NCBI RefSeq assembly: GCF_000016985.1
Contig: NC_009633.1
Coordinates: 372,001 to 436,000 of the forward strand
Source: Alkaliphilus metalliredigens QYMF
GTDB lineage: Bacteria > Bacillota > Clostridia > Peptostreptococcales > Natronincolaceae
Reading direction: 5' to 3'
Length of the DNA stretch: 64,000 nucleotides
The notes under the pieces are model-generated. The model was not told the origin of the DNA and ran no database searches. It saw only the letters and a list, made by a program, of their open reading frames with translations. Positions 48,614 to 56,900 of this stretch are shown here, piece by piece. Each line of letters begins with the position of its first letter. Position 1 is the stretch's first letter. Both the position numbers and the translations under genes were made by a program.

Positions 48614-48793
48614 ATGATGGTTGAAAAAGATGTAGTTATTAATAAAATAATCAAATTGATAGTTGATGAAATGGAAGAAGAGGGGAAGGGCAATTTAACC
48701 GCTCTATACACTATTGGAGTTTTAAAAGAAGCAATAGGGAGAGTAGAGGGAACTGCCCTTATGACCCCAGCAAGAAAGAGTATAAGAGATTAG
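48614..48793 (+). CDS. Small prophage early protein, unknown
   Basis: 59 residues from ATG 48614 (AGGAGGTG site; GTG 48608 is inside that site). Mostly helical and acidic (VVINKIIKLIVDEMEEEGKGN). First gene after the early promoter, the position of regulatory genes in transposable phages. No family recognised. Confidence 0.55.
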   Translation: MMVEKDVVINKIIKLIVDEMEEEGKGNLTALYTIGVLKEAIGRVEGTALMTPARKSIRD

Positions 48794-49038
48794 TCGTTAC
48801 TTAAAGCAGTTTTAGCACGATTATCAACCGAGATAGTACTGTCATAACGAATTTTGCCATCTACCATAGTTCTAAAATCATGAAGCGCTTCAATGTAGGC
48901 TTGGTAATACAGAAATTCATTTGTTGACTCTTTAAGCTTTTCGGACTTAGATATTTTCAGGATAGCTAAGTCGTGAGCTAGTAACTCGGGATCGACATAA
49001 AATCCTTTCCCATTAATATCATGTTGTTTGTATTTCAT
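48790..49038 (-). CDS. Small reverse-strand prophage protein, unknown
   Basis: 82 residues on the minus strand, ATG at 49038 behind GGAAGGGGGTG. It begins MKYKQHDINGKGFYVDPELLAHDLAILK and is largely helical; no known family. It converges on the first early gene (stops overlap by 4 bp), so it is transcribed against the early operon and may be expressed in lysogeny. Confidence 0.6.
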   Translation of the reverse strand: MKYKQHDINGKGFYVDPELLAHDLAILKISKSEKLKESTNEFLYYQAYIEALHDFRTMVDGKIRYDSTISVDNRAKTALSND

Positions 49039-49138
49039 AAGGTTCACCCCCTTCCTATATCACAAAATTCTACAAAGAAGAGGGACAAACCTTTAAAAGG
49101 TATCAATTAAATATAAACAAAGGAAAGGAGGCTTAGAT

Positions 49139-49345
49139 ATGAAGCTAACATTGCAGCATATCAGGAATTTAAACGAGCAGCAATGGGACAGGCTGAAAGA
49201 AATTACATTATTACACACCAGGTTAGCGAAGGAGCACATAGACATTTTTAATACACCTGGTGTGGAGCTAAGAAAGCAGGAGCTAAAAAGACAGATTGTA
49301 GCATTACGAAGTGAAAGAGATGAAATACTGGCTACTGCTAGCTAA
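49139..49345 (+). CDS. Small helical prophage protein, unknown
   Basis: 68 residues, ATG with AAAGGAGG. Predicted two-helix coiled coil (LTLQHIRNLNEQQWDRLKEI and ELRKQELKRQIVALRSERDEI). Ends just before the next gene. No family recognised. Confidence 0.6.
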   Translation: MKLTLQHIRNLNEQQWDRLKEITLLHTRLAKEHIDIFNTPGVELRKQELKRQIVALRSERDEILATAS

Positions 49346-49361
49346 AGAAGGGGGCGTTTAT

Positions 49362-49790
49362 GTGATAGAGAAAAGAAAGGTTGGCAAGGGTGGATCTATA
49401 AGGTATAAAAACAAAAATTATACATCTAATGTGCTGAAGAAGTACGTAGGCAGGACGTTTGAAATAGAACCTTTGTTAGAAGTAAATGTGCTTTGGGTGT
49501 TCGATGATGAGAAGAGTAGGATTTGTGAAGCAAGGCAAGAGGGTGTTTCTTTCGAAGAAACATTTGGGATTGCTAAGAAAGAAGAAGTTAAGGGGGACGA
49601 TGATGTGTTCTTTGGACTAGGAAAGAAGCTAAAGGACTACAAGGAGAAGGAGCTAGCTAAAGAACTAGCCAATCGACATGGAGCTAAGATGATTAAAGTA
49701 AGTCCGGGGCAATTTTATCAAGTGAAGGGAAATGGTTCTCGCATTAAAGAGGAAGGACCTGCAACGATATTTGTCATTAGGAACAACTAG
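49362..49790 (+). CDS. Stand-alone Mu-transposase C-terminal-like beta-barrel protein
   Basis: 142 residues from GTG 49362 (AGAAGGGGG site; the frame opens at 49311 inside the previous gene). Residues 10-60 (GGSIRYKNKNYTSNVLKKYVG, VNVLWVFDDEKSRICEARQEG) parallel the C-terminal barrel of the transposase encoded 1 kb downstream (GKAIYYQNQDLSKYIGQ, TRIYVYNKEGKKVCEA). The C-terminal half is charged, ending in a beta-rich tail. It may modulate transposase or bind the phage ends; this is inference from similarity by eye. Confidence 0.55.
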   Translation: MIEKRKVGKGGSIRYKNKNYTSNVLKKYVGRTFEIEPLLEVNVLWVFDDEKSRICEARQEGVSFEETFGIAKKEEVKGDDDVFFGLGKKLKDYKEKELAKELANRHGAKMIKVSPGQFYQVKGNGSRIKEEGPATIFVIRNN

Positions 49791-49814
49791 TGTAAGAGGA
49801 AGGTGGTGAGACAT

Positions 49815-50039
49815 ATGAGGAAGAACAAGATGACAGAATTTGGTCTATGGATCAAGCAAAGCCTTCTAGAGCTGGATATGACTCAGCGAGAATTAAGTGA
49901 AAGCATAGGCATAGATGAAAGGTTTCTCTCTATGATTTTGTATGGACTGCGCCCTGGCTATGATTACCGTGACAAAATTCGATCTGTAATCGAAGGTGAA
50001 CAGGCAAAAAAGATAGCGGTAAAAAGTAAAACGGCATGA
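49815..50039 (+). CDS. Ner/Cro-like helix-turn-helix protein
   Basis: 74 residues from ATG 49815 (GGTGG site; upstream GTG codons at 49803/49806 are inside it). XRE HTH: FGLWIKQSLLELDMTQRELS, ESIGIDERFLSMILYGLRPG. Position just before the transposase is that of Mu Ner, which shuts down early and repressor transcription. The Lys/Ala-rich tail is disordered. Confidence 0.72.
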   Translation: MRKNKMTEFGLWIKQSLLELDMTQRELSESIGIDERFLSMILYGLRPGYDYRDKIRSVIEGEQAKKIAVKSKTA

Positions 50040-50049
50040 AAGGAGAACC

Positions 50050-50159
50050 AATGAAGGGGAATATCTTAGCAAAAAAGAAAAGAGGCATCGCACCAGAGCG
50101 ACACCTCGAAAAACTAGGATAATTAGAAACTGACAGTACGAGTTCTAATCCCCTTCATT
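50050..50159. promoter_or_regulatory. Long inverted repeat enclosing a 23-codon frame between ner and A
   Basis: AATGAAGGGGA (50050-50060) is exactly complementary to TCCCCTTCATT (50149-50159). Inside, ATTAGAAACT and AGTTCTAAT pair (50121-50149). The first arm contains the start codon of a 23-residue frame. Likely an RNA switch or partial terminator controlling transposase expression. Confidence 0.5.
50051..50122 (+). CDS. Putative 23-residue leader peptide
   Basis: ATG 50051 behind AAAGGAGAACC; a very basic peptide (MKGNILAKKKRGIAPERHLE, ending KLG). Too short for family assignment; its start codon lies in the arm of the inverted repeat 50050-50159, the layout of a translational leader. Confidence 0.4.
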   Translation: MKGNILAKKKRGIAPERHLEKLG

Positions 50160-50197
50160 ATACACTCTCCCCATGCCAACTGTAAAGGGGGGATATC

Positions 50198-52255
50198 TTG
50201 GAAGCATACATTAGCATAGAGGAAGCGGCTAAGCTAGAAGGAGTTGCCTACTATACGCTTTATAGAAAAATTCAGCGTAACAAAGAAGACTTTGAAACAA
50301 CAATTGAGCCGTCGGAGAGCGGTGGGAAGGATAGGGTGATGGTAGCCCTGGACTCATTAACTAAAAAAGCTCGACGAACTTATAAAGCAAAGCATGAAGT
50401 TCCTGATAATAAAGAGGAAGCTCCTTGGTATACCCAAGTGGACATATCTTGGTACAGAAAGAACTACAGTAAATATTTTTATGAGGCGGTGGAGATTTCT
50501 AAGCAAATTGAAATCTATCTCAATTATGAAGGGAAAAACAAAACGAAATTCGCAACGGAAATTGCAAAAAAGTTAGAGGTTAGCAGTCGAACGTTACTAA
50601 GTCGCGTGAAAGATTATATAGAAGCTAAAGCCTGGGCAGATACCATGGAAGAAGCTAGCAAGAAAAATTATGACTATTTCATGGTTCTTGCTTTATGCCG
50701 AAAGCCACGGGAGAAAAACCAATTCCCGTCTCTGACGGAGCCGGTGAAGACGAAAATTGAAAATATCTTTTATTCCAAAGTATTCCAAGAGAACAATCAA
50801 CCGCTGACAAACCTATACGAAGACCTGGAGGATTGGACAATTGAAAAAGGATTACCTCTCCCTAGCTATGACACCGTATGGAGATACATTGGACATATAG
50901 AGAAGGAAGACGGAGAAGGGGCAACTGCATTAGTGGCTAGAGGGAAACGGCAGTGGAAGAATGATTTTATGATGAAACGGAAAAGAGACGTTGAAAGTCT
51001 TCAAGTACTGGAAGTGCTGCAAGGAGATGTTCATTCATTTGACTGTTGGGTGTCTGTGAGAAGATCCAATGGAAAGCTCCAAGCAATACGTCCTGCATTG
51101 GTTGGTTGGTTGGATATGAGAAGTAGAACTTTAGTGGGTTGGGCTGTTGCAGAGAATCCTGATGCACTCATCATCAAGAAGAGTTTGATAAATGCTTTTT
51201 ATCCTAAAGTAAATTCATTACTACCTTACGGGGTTTGTAAATATCTCTTGATTGACAATGGGAAAGAGTATACGGCGGAATCTCTAACAGGAAGGTCTAG
51301 AAAAATCAGGGTACAACTGGATGCAGACGTGAAAGGTTTTTACCGTAGCATAGGTATTGAAGATGATATGAGATCTCTTCCATTCCAACCGTGGAGCAAG
51401 GCGCAAGTGGAGAGATTTTTTGGAACTGTATGTGAGAAGTTCACAAAGAGAACGATTAGTTACACCGGCACGTTAACGGGATCAAAGACCGACGCCAAGG
51501 TGAAGAAAGATATTGCAAAGATGCTAGAAAATGGCGAGTTAATGACAATGGAAGAATTTGCACAGAAATTTGAAAAATGGGTGGTAGAAAAGTATCATAC
51601 GAGGGTCCATGGCGGATTAAAGGATCAAGGGGAAGAAAGCCCTGTTCCAGTCGATGTATTTCACCACGCTGAAAGATATTATAAAGCAGCGCCACCATTG
51701 GAATATGCTTTAAGTCTCTTATTAGAAAGTGAAGAGCGAAGTGTAACCAACATGGGAATCAAGATTACACGGGATGGGAAGGCAATTTACTATCAAAATC
51801 AAGATTTATCAAAATACATTGGACAAAGAGTTGATATCAGGTACCATCCAGAAGATATTACAAGAATCTATGTTTATAACAAAGAAGGTAAAAAAGTTTG
51901 TGAAGCTGTATCTTATGAACTGTTACGAATCGCACCAAAACTGTCACAAAAGGCCTTTGAAGAGCACAATAAAGATCAAAAACGTCATTTAAGAAATGAG
52001 ACTGATAAAGTAAAATATCGCCAGATGACTTACGAGGAAAGACAGCAGCATGAGAAAGATATTATTGAAAATGCTGATAAAAAGATTGTCACACCTGAAA
52101 TGGCGAATAAGAATGACAAAGTTGTGGCGATTCCCCAGGACGAACAATATAAAGATGAACTCAAACACAAAAAGACAAAGCAAAAAAGTGATGAGAATGA
52201 ATATTTTGAACGTCAATCGGCGAAAGCCTTAGCTGCACTAAAAAAACTAGGATAG
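50198..52255 (+). CDS. Mu A-type DDE transposase
   Basis: 685 residues, TTG start behind AAAGGGGGGA. N-terminal winged helix (about 5-70: YISIEEAAKLEGVAYYTLYRK) then helical end-binding domains; the catalytic core has D277 (QGDVHSFD), D353 (LIDNGKEY) and E405 (AQVERFFGT), at the same spacing as D269, D336 and E392 in phage Mu. Beta-barrel Mu_transpos_C domain about 510-580, then a Lys/Glu-rich C-terminal tail that should contact the B ATPase. Catalyses strand transfer for insertion and replicative transposition. Confidence 0.95.
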   Translation: MEAYISIEEAAKLEGVAYYTLYRKIQRNKEDFETTIEPSESGGKDRVMVALDSLTKKARRTYKAKHEVPDNKEEAPWYTQVDISWYRKNYSKYFYEAVEISKQIEIYLNYEGKNKTKFATEIAKKLEVSSRTLLSRVKDYIEAKAWADTMEEASKKNYDYFMVLALCRKPREKNQFPSLTEPVKTKIENIFYSKVFQENNQPLTNLYEDLEDWTIEKGLPLPSYDTVWRYIGHIEKEDGEGATALVARGKRQWKNDFMMKRKRDVESLQVLEVLQGDVHSFDCWVSVRRSNGKLQAIRPALVGWLDMRSRTLVGWAVAENPDALIIKKSLINAFYPKVNSLLPYGVCKYLLIDNGKEYTAESLTGRSRKIRVQLDADVKGFYRSIGIEDDMRSLPFQPWSKAQVERFFGTVCEKFTKRTISYTGTLTGSKTDAKVKKDIAKMLENGELMTMEEFAQKFEKWVVEKYHTRVHGGLKDQGEESPVPVDVFHHAERYYKAAPPLEYALSLLLESEERSVTNMGIKITRDGKAIYYQNQDLSKYIGQRVDIRYHPEDITRIYVYNKEGKKVCEAVSYELLRIAPKLSQKAFEEHNKDQKRHLRNETDKVKYRQMTYEERQQHEKDIIENADKKIVTPEMANKNDKVVAIPQDEQYKDELKHKKTKQKSDENEYFERQSAKALAALKKLG

Positions 52256-52270
52256 AAAGGATGATTAATA

Positions 52271-53194
52271 ATGGCAGTACAACTATATAGAAATGCACCG
52301 GAGCTTGCACAGGAGATGGAGGAGCTTTTAAAGAGAACTGGCATGAGTAAAGAAAAAGCAAGCAAGGAGATTGGGTACAGCAGAACTGCATTATCTAGAT
52401 ACTTATCAGGTGACTATGAATCAATCGAGTTAGAACTTGCAATCAGAAGGTTTTTAGATGAAAAACAGGCAGGAAAAGAGAAGGTAGTGCGACAACTAAG
52501 AGATGAACTTTTCATTACGCGAGATGTGGAGGACATCATGGGAGTATGCCAGGGGTGCCAAGAAGATCAAGGGCTTGGTGTTATCGTAGGTAAATCAGGC
52601 TTTGGAAAGACCGAAACATTGAAGGAATATGCAAAGCTAGACCGAGTGTGTTATGTGGAATGTGATGATTCCATGGGAAGTAGAGACTTAGTGGAGGCTA
52701 TTGAAGAAGCTATAGGGCTGCCTCAGGGTTACGGTTCGATCTGGAAAAGAGTCAAGGGAATTAAGGAATTTTTCGAAGTGAATCGAGGGTACCTCTTAAT
52801 CGTGGACGAAGCTGACAAGCTAGTTACAAAGTACACACAAAAAAAGATGGAGATTCTTAGAACAATATTTGACCAGGACACAGTAGGTTTGGTTATTGCC
52901 GGAGAACCGAAATTAGAGAGCATGGTAAAGGGCTTTATTGCCAGATTTGCTAACAGAGTAGATTTCTGCATTACTCTTAAAGGCTTGTCTAGGGAAGAAG
53001 TAATTGAGTACTTACAGTTTTGCAAAATATCTGATAGAGCAAGGGAAGAACTGATTATTCGTGGCACGAATAGTAACACTGGCTGCTTCCGCTTATTGGA
53101 TCGAACACTGAGAAACGTATTACGCCTGGTGGAAGACGAACGAGAAATTGACCTGAAGACAATCGAAAAGGTTAGTAAAATGATGATGCTGTAA
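52271..53194 (+). CDS. Mu B-type AAA ATPase, target-DNA selector
   Basis: 307 residues. N-terminal HTH (about 15-45: MSKEKASKEIGYSRTALSRY) binds DNA; AAA core has Walker A GKSGFGKT (107-114) and Walker B LLIVDEAD (D179, E180), with a small C-terminal helical domain. MuB coats target DNA, brings it to the transpososome and gives target immunity. Starts 15 bp after the transposase stop; its stop overlaps the next ATG by 1 bp. Confidence 0.94.
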   Translation: MAVQLYRNAPELAQEMEELLKRTGMSKEKASKEIGYSRTALSRYLSGDYESIELELAIRRFLDEKQAGKEKVVRQLRDELFITRDVEDIMGVCQGCQEDQGLGVIVGKSGFGKTETLKEYAKLDRVCYVECDDSMGSRDLVEAIEEAIGLPQGYGSIWKRVKGIKEFFEVNRGYLLIVDEADKLVTKYTQKKMEILRTIFDQDTVGLVIAGEPKLESMVKGFIARFANRVDFCITLKGLSREEVIEYLQFCKISDRAREELIIRGTNSNTGCFRLLDRTLRNVLRLVEDEREIDLKTIEKVSKMMML

Positions 53195-53448
53195 TGGCAA
53201 GTGGCTGTATTTTAGACACCTGTTGGGTGTGTGATGATCTCGTTTGGGAAGATGATTGGATTCTCTACAATGAACAATTCATCCACCCAGCATGTGCAGA
53301 AAACAAAACGCAATTGATGAAAGATAAAGCCAGCCGACTCCACTATGAGGATGAAATGACAGAAGACCTACAGATGTTGAAGCGTATGCTGGGAAGCTGC
53401 CAGAAGGAAATAGAGCGGTTAGAAAACTTAATAAAAAGGAGGGCGTAA
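53194..53448 (+). CDS. Small zinc-ribbon-like prophage protein
   Basis: 84 residues, TAATG overlap with the B gene. N-terminal CxxC (CWVCDDLVW) plus H/C pair (IHPACAE) could bind zinc; C-terminal coiled coil (about 45-82, ending in EIERLENLIKRRA). Unknown role in the replication module. Confidence 0.6.
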   Translation: MASGCILDTCWVCDDLVWEDDWILYNEQFIHPACAENKTQLMKDKASRLHYEDEMTEDLQMLKRMLGSCQKEIERLENLIKRRA

Positions 53449-53449
53449 A

Positions 53450-53677
53450 ATGGAAGATGTCTTGATCAAGATGGAAGGAGCTGCACAACGGAAGAGACTT
53501 GAAGAAAATTTAAAGGTAAATATCAATAGCCTGGTGGAGGGTTTAGAAACAAAAGAAAGGACGATTGAAGAGATAAAAAACTACATCGAAAAAGAATACA
53601 TCGGCAAAGGAGCTTTAAAGCTCTTTATCAATCGAGTAGAAGCCAAAGGAAATGTTGGAATTTCAAAAGGGAGATAG
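53450..53677 (+). CDS. Small helical prophage protein, unknown
   Basis: 75 residues, ATG behind AAAGGAGGG one base after the previous stop. Mostly charged helices (LVEGLETKERTIEEIKNYIE). Its last 26 bp overlap the next gene. Confidence 0.55.
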   Translation: MEDVLIKMEGAAQRKRLEENLKVNINSLVEGLETKERTIEEIKNYIEKEYIGKGALKLFINRVEAKGNVGISKGR

Positions 53678-54410
53678 GATTAAAGTCACTTGCAACTCTA
53701 AAAAGCCTAAGAGTTCAAAATCCTTCGAAGGTATCGTTGTAGGTGAATATGACGGCTTCATTACCATCCATCAAGGAAGTTACATTGTTACCACATCGAA
53801 GTTGGAAGTTATCAATGGGAACACCACGATAGAAGTATTAGAAAAGGGGGAAACAGAGACTGTGCCTAGGAAAAAAAGTATTGATAAAGAAACCTTGCTC
53901 AAAGAATGCATAGCATATGGTTGGAACAATACTGCTATTGAAACAATTAGTGAGAAGTATGGCTTATCAAAGTTAACAATCAAAACCTACTATGGTAAGT
54001 GGGGCATCGCGGATCTGATAGCAGAAAAAAGAGATAAAAGTGAAGTTGATGAACTGTTCGAGAATATTAGAAAAGAAGAGGACGAGATTGATTCCAAGAA
54101 AGAGACTGACCTTGATTGGAAAGCAAATGATCGCTTAACCAAAGTTATCAATGAAGCTGGATTGTCAAAAGTTAGAACAAAAGCCCAAGAAGCTATAGGA
54201 GAGGCGCCACATTCTGAGAAGGGGACTTTAAGAAAGGTAATGACAATATATAAAGGAGACATAATGGAATATGAAATAGATAAAGCCACCATAAAGATTC
54301 GCAACGAAGAAAATTATGATAACTACATTATTGTGGCCAAGGAAGAGATATTGAAATTTGTTAATGAGCTCCATGAGCTTACAAAAAATATAATTGAGGA
54401 GGCAAAATAA
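53652..54410 (+). CDS. Prophage protein with KOW-like and helix-turn-helix segments, unknown
   Basis: 252 residues. Residues about 1-55 (LEFQKGDRIKVTCNSKKPKS to FITIHQGSYIVTTSKLEVI) look like a small SH3/KOW-type barrel. Residues about 80-125 (KETLLKECIAYGWNNTAIET, ISEKYGLSKLTIKTYYGKWG) look like an HTH. A charged linker and a C-terminal beta/helix domain follow. Candidate DNA-binding protein of the early region; no precise family. Confidence 0.5.
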   Translation: MLEFQKGDRIKVTCNSKKPKSSKSFEGIVVGEYDGFITIHQGSYIVTTSKLEVINGNTTIEVLEKGETETVPRKKSIDKETLLKECIAYGWNNTAIETISEKYGLSKLTIKTYYGKWGIADLIAEKRDKSEVDELFENIRKEEDEIDSKKETDLDWKANDRLTKVINEAGLSKVRTKAQEAIGEAPHSEKGTLRKVMTIYKGDIMEYEIDKATIKIRNEENYDNYIIVAKEEILKFVNELHELTKNIIEEAK

Positions 54411-54411
54411 T

Positions 54412-54651
54412 ATGAAAACAAAAAAGATTAATAAAAGTGGAGGGTTCACCATTCCTTCGGACATCAGAAGAGAAATTGACATGGACAAAGGGCAAGCAGT
54501 TGATATTGAGGTAGAGGCAGGGAAGTTGATAATCTCAAAGCATACTCCAAGATGTATGTTCTGTAGAACTATTGATGGTGTGGTAAGGTACCAAAACAAC
54601 CATGTATGCTCTAAATGTATTAAAGAAATGGGGGACAAGGTAGATGGATAA
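54412..54651 (+). CDS. AbrB/SpoVT-type DNA-binding domain fused to a zinc ribbon
   Basis: 79 residues from ATG 54412 (GAGGAGG site; frame opens at 54394). Residues 1-45 form the swapped-hairpin AbrB fold (KINKSGGFTIPSDIRREIDM, GQAVDIEVEAGKLIISKH). Residues 49-75 have two CxxC pairs (CMFC and CSKC). Such short AbrB-ribbon proteins occur in Firmicute phages and probably act as transition regulators. Confidence 0.75.
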   Translation: MKTKKINKSGGFTIPSDIRREIDMDKGQAVDIEVEAGKLIISKHTPRCMFCRTIDGVVRYQNNHVCSKCIKEMGDKVDG

Positions 54652-55297
54652 CATCAAAAAAGTGGTTAATGAACTTGCTAAGTGGGATGCACTGATGGCA
54701 GATGGCAGAAAAGAAATGAACAAACATAAACTTTCCATACAGAATGAAGCTGCATCCGCGTTGGAAAATAGCAAGGTAAAGCAAGTAAAGTTTTATGGTG
54801 ATGACAGCAACTGTGCAATAGTTACCACTGCTGAAAAGGTTGAGTTGGTAAGCATTGAGTATTTAAGAGGAGTAATACCAGAGAACATTCTGAAGGATTT
54901 TGCTAAAGAAGAGATACAGTATAAGCTTACAGCACCTTTTAAGAATGTCGTCGGGCCTTTGGTAAGTGGGAATTACACTGAGAGAAAGGTGCTAGATATC
55001 ATCGAAGAAATGAACCTTTCAGAGGGTAAAGCAAAAGTAGCTAAAAAGAAGCTGAAGGGTAATTTTGAAAAGGATGTAGAATTTCTGAAGACTATAGGAC
55101 ATAGCCAAGAAGAAGCAGAGCATTGGGCTTATTTTATTACAGAGGCAGCAGCTTGGGAAAGAATCGTGAACTTCATGGAAGTATCAGGGTACGAAGAAGG
55201 GACACCGGGGTTTCAGGATGCAATTAAAAAACTAAAACATGCTGTTATCGTAGATGAGACATTGAAGATCGGCGTTGAATATGAAAAAGATGAATAG
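54644..55297 (+). CDS. Prophage protein of unknown function
   Basis: 217 residues, start overlapping the previous stop by 8 bp. Helical, charged; includes TAPFKNVVGPLVSGNY, then a helical C-terminus (AEHWAYFITEAAAWERIVNF). In Mu, a DUF3164-type protein (possible host-nuclease or ATPase-related) sits at this position, but I see no firm motif. A strong terminator follows. Confidence 0.5.
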   Translation: MDNIKKVVNELAKWDALMADGRKEMNKHKLSIQNEAASALENSKVKQVKFYGDDSNCAIVTTAEKVELVSIEYLRGVIPENILKDFAKEEIQYKLTAPFKNVVGPLVSGNYTERKVLDIIEEMNLSEGKAKVAKKKLKGNFEKDVEFLKTIGHSQEEAEHWAYFITEAAAWERIVNFMEVSGYEEGTPGFQDAIKKLKHAVIVDETLKIGVEYEKDE

Positions 55298-55322
55298 GGA
55301 CTAGTTTTACTAGTCCTTTTTC
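55298..55322 (+). terminator. Terminator inside the prophage early operon
   Basis: GGACTAGT (55298-55305) TTT ACTAGTCC (55309-55316), perfect 8-bp stem then five T. It ends the transposition module unless read through or antiterminated. Confidence 0.88.
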
Positions 55323-55346
55323 ATAAAAAAGATAGGAGCTGGCAGT

Positions 55347-55775
55347 ATGGAAGTTATTACAGGTTTGCAAATAAAGAAGATATGGGCGACTGCTAGAGAG
55401 ATTGGATTAGAAAAGGAAGATCTATACACGATCATTTATAGAGAATCTAAGAAGGAAAGCATGAAGCAATTGACAAAAGCGCAAGCCAACAAAGTAATTG
55501 ATGCGATGGTTAGGCCCAAGAAGAAGAAAAAGCAAAAAAGAACAGATGATGGTGGTAGAAGTTCGACGAAGGCTCAAAGACAGACTATCTACAGAATGAC
55601 AGAAGAATTAGGTTGGAACAATGACAATGACAGAATCAATGGATTTGTAAAGAAAATGTTTGAGGTAGAGCGCCTTGAGTGGCTGGACGGTTATGGATGT
55701 AGCAGGCTAATCGAAATATTAAAGAAGATGATTAAAAGAATTGAAGTGGAGAAGGTGGTTGAGAAGGATGGCTAA
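55347..55775 (+). CDS. gemA: GemA/Gp16-family regulator (DUF1018)
   Basis: 142 residues. N-terminal three-helix segment (LQIKKIWATAREIGLEKEDL, then SMKQLTKAQANKVIDAM) matches the Mu GemA/Gp16 family that modulates host gene expression and DNA supercoiling. A Lys-rich linker (KKKKKQKR) leads to a second helical half (AQRQTIYRMTEELGW, NGFVKKMFEVERLEWLDGYG). Conserved in Mu-like phages between B and mor. Confidence 0.85.
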   Translation: MEVITGLQIKKIWATAREIGLEKEDLYTIIYRESKKESMKQLTKAQANKVIDAMVRPKKKKKQKRTDDGGRSSTKAQRQTIYRMTEELGWNNDNDRINGFVKKMFEVERLEWLDGYGCSRLIEILKKMIKRIEVEKVVEKDG

Positions 55776-55992
55776 ACAAATGATTAGTATCAAAATTGAC
55801 ATTGAGTTTGATATTGAAGACATGAAAAAGTCATTAAAGGAACGGGGAATTCTACCAAACAAAGCTAATACAGACAGAATGGTCAAGATGATTCGGAGCG
55901 GAAGGTTTCTAATGAATAAAGGTTTTTTAGCTGGTCAACCCATGGATAAAGAAACACTTCTGATGTATGGATTCACATTTGAAAATGAATGA
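55768..55992 (+). CDS. Small prophage protein, unknown
   Basis: 74 residues from ATG 55768 (GAGAAGG site; the frame opens at 55741 inside gemA). Contains DIEDMKKSLKERGILPNKAN and FLMNKGFLAGQPMDKETLLM. No family recognised. Confidence 0.5.
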   Translation: MAKQMISIKIDIEFDIEDMKKSLKERGILPNKANTDRMVKMIRSGRFLMNKGFLAGQPMDKETLLMYGFTFENE

Positions 55993-56062
55993 TGTGACGA
56001 AGGAACAACTCAATAAAAGCTGCTAATTTGCAAAATAAGTTGCAAAAAAAGGGGGGACAAAC

Positions 56063-56224
56063 GTGCTTCCATCCAAAGAGGAATTTGTGGAAAAGGTTAT
56101 TGAGTTAAGAACTAAACAAAGGGAGCAGAAGCAAAGAGATTATATGGCGTATGTAAAAGGAGCAACTGTAAGAATGGCCTCTAGAAAATGTAACTGGAAA
56201 TTAAGAGGAAGTCGCTCTAGCTGA
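56063..56224 (+). CDS. Small basic prophage protein, unknown
   Basis: 53 residues, GTG start behind AAAGGGGGGAC. Helical and basic (EKVIELRTKQREQKQRDYMA, C-terminal SRKCNWKLRGSRSS). Ends 5 bp before the sigma factor gene. Confidence 0.5.
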   Translation: MLPSKEEFVEKVIELRTKQREQKQRDYMAYVKGATVRMASRKCNWKLRGSRSS

Positions 56225-56228
56225 GGCG

Positions 56229-56885
56229 GTGGAAAAATTGTTACACAAGGTGAATTTTAAAGAACCCATGACAGAAGAGGAAAGTAAACGTTTGATAAAT
56301 CAATTTAGGGAATTGAATAATGAAGAAATTCGAAAACACCTTATCGAACGAAACTTGAGGTTGGTAGCATATGAAGCTTATAAGTATAAAAATCAAGATA
56401 GTGAAGACATATTTAGTGTAGGTTGCATTGGCTTGATTAAAGCAATAGATAGCTATGATCCTAGCAAGCAAACACGATTTGATACTTATGCTAATAGATG
56501 CATACAAAACGAAATACTCCTGTATATCAAAAGACTTAAAAAAGGGAGTAGATGGACATTCGTGAGGTTAGATGCTAAAAACTTAAGCTTTGATGATGGA
56601 TCTAGTATCTATAATTTTGAAACATTAGCTAGTGACGAAAATCTAGAAGAAAGTTTTATTGGAAGAGAAGAGAAGCTCATAGCTAGATCGATCATAAAGG
56701 ATAATCTAATTGAAGAAAGCATTGAAGAACAATCTACTAAAAGGCAAATGGCTATAAGGCTAAGATATCAGGGATTAACACAAATAGATGTATCACAAAG
56801 ACTAGGTATATCTCAAAGTTATGTTGCTAGGATCGAGAAGAGATACCAGGATAAGCTTTATCAAAAGTTAAGAAAAATGTTTTGA
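56229..56885 (+). CDS. Phage-encoded sigma-70 family factor (SigF/K-like)
   Basis: 218 residues. Region 2 is clear: RNLRLVAYEAYKYKNQDSED, IFSVGCIGLIKAIDSYDPSK, RFDTYANRCIQNEIL (the -10-recognition helix). Region 4 HTH at the C-terminus: RLRYQGLTQIDVSQRLGISQ, SYVARIEKRYQDKL. Region 3 is short. It resembles sporulation-type sigma factors. GTG 56229 is close to GAGGCGG; TTG 56238 has better spacing. It may drive middle or late phage genes together with Mor. Confidence 0.88.
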   Translation: MEKLLHKVNFKEPMTEEESKRLINQFRELNNEEIRKHLIERNLRLVAYEAYKYKNQDSEDIFSVGCIGLIKAIDSYDPSKQTRFDTYANRCIQNEILLYIKRLKKGSRWTFVRLDAKNLSFDDGSSIYNFETLASDENLEESFIGREEKLIARSIIKDNLIEESIEEQSTKRQMAIRLRYQGLTQIDVSQRLGISQSYVARIEKRYQDKLYQKLRKMF

Positions 56886-56900
56886 AGAGGAGTGCTGCTA

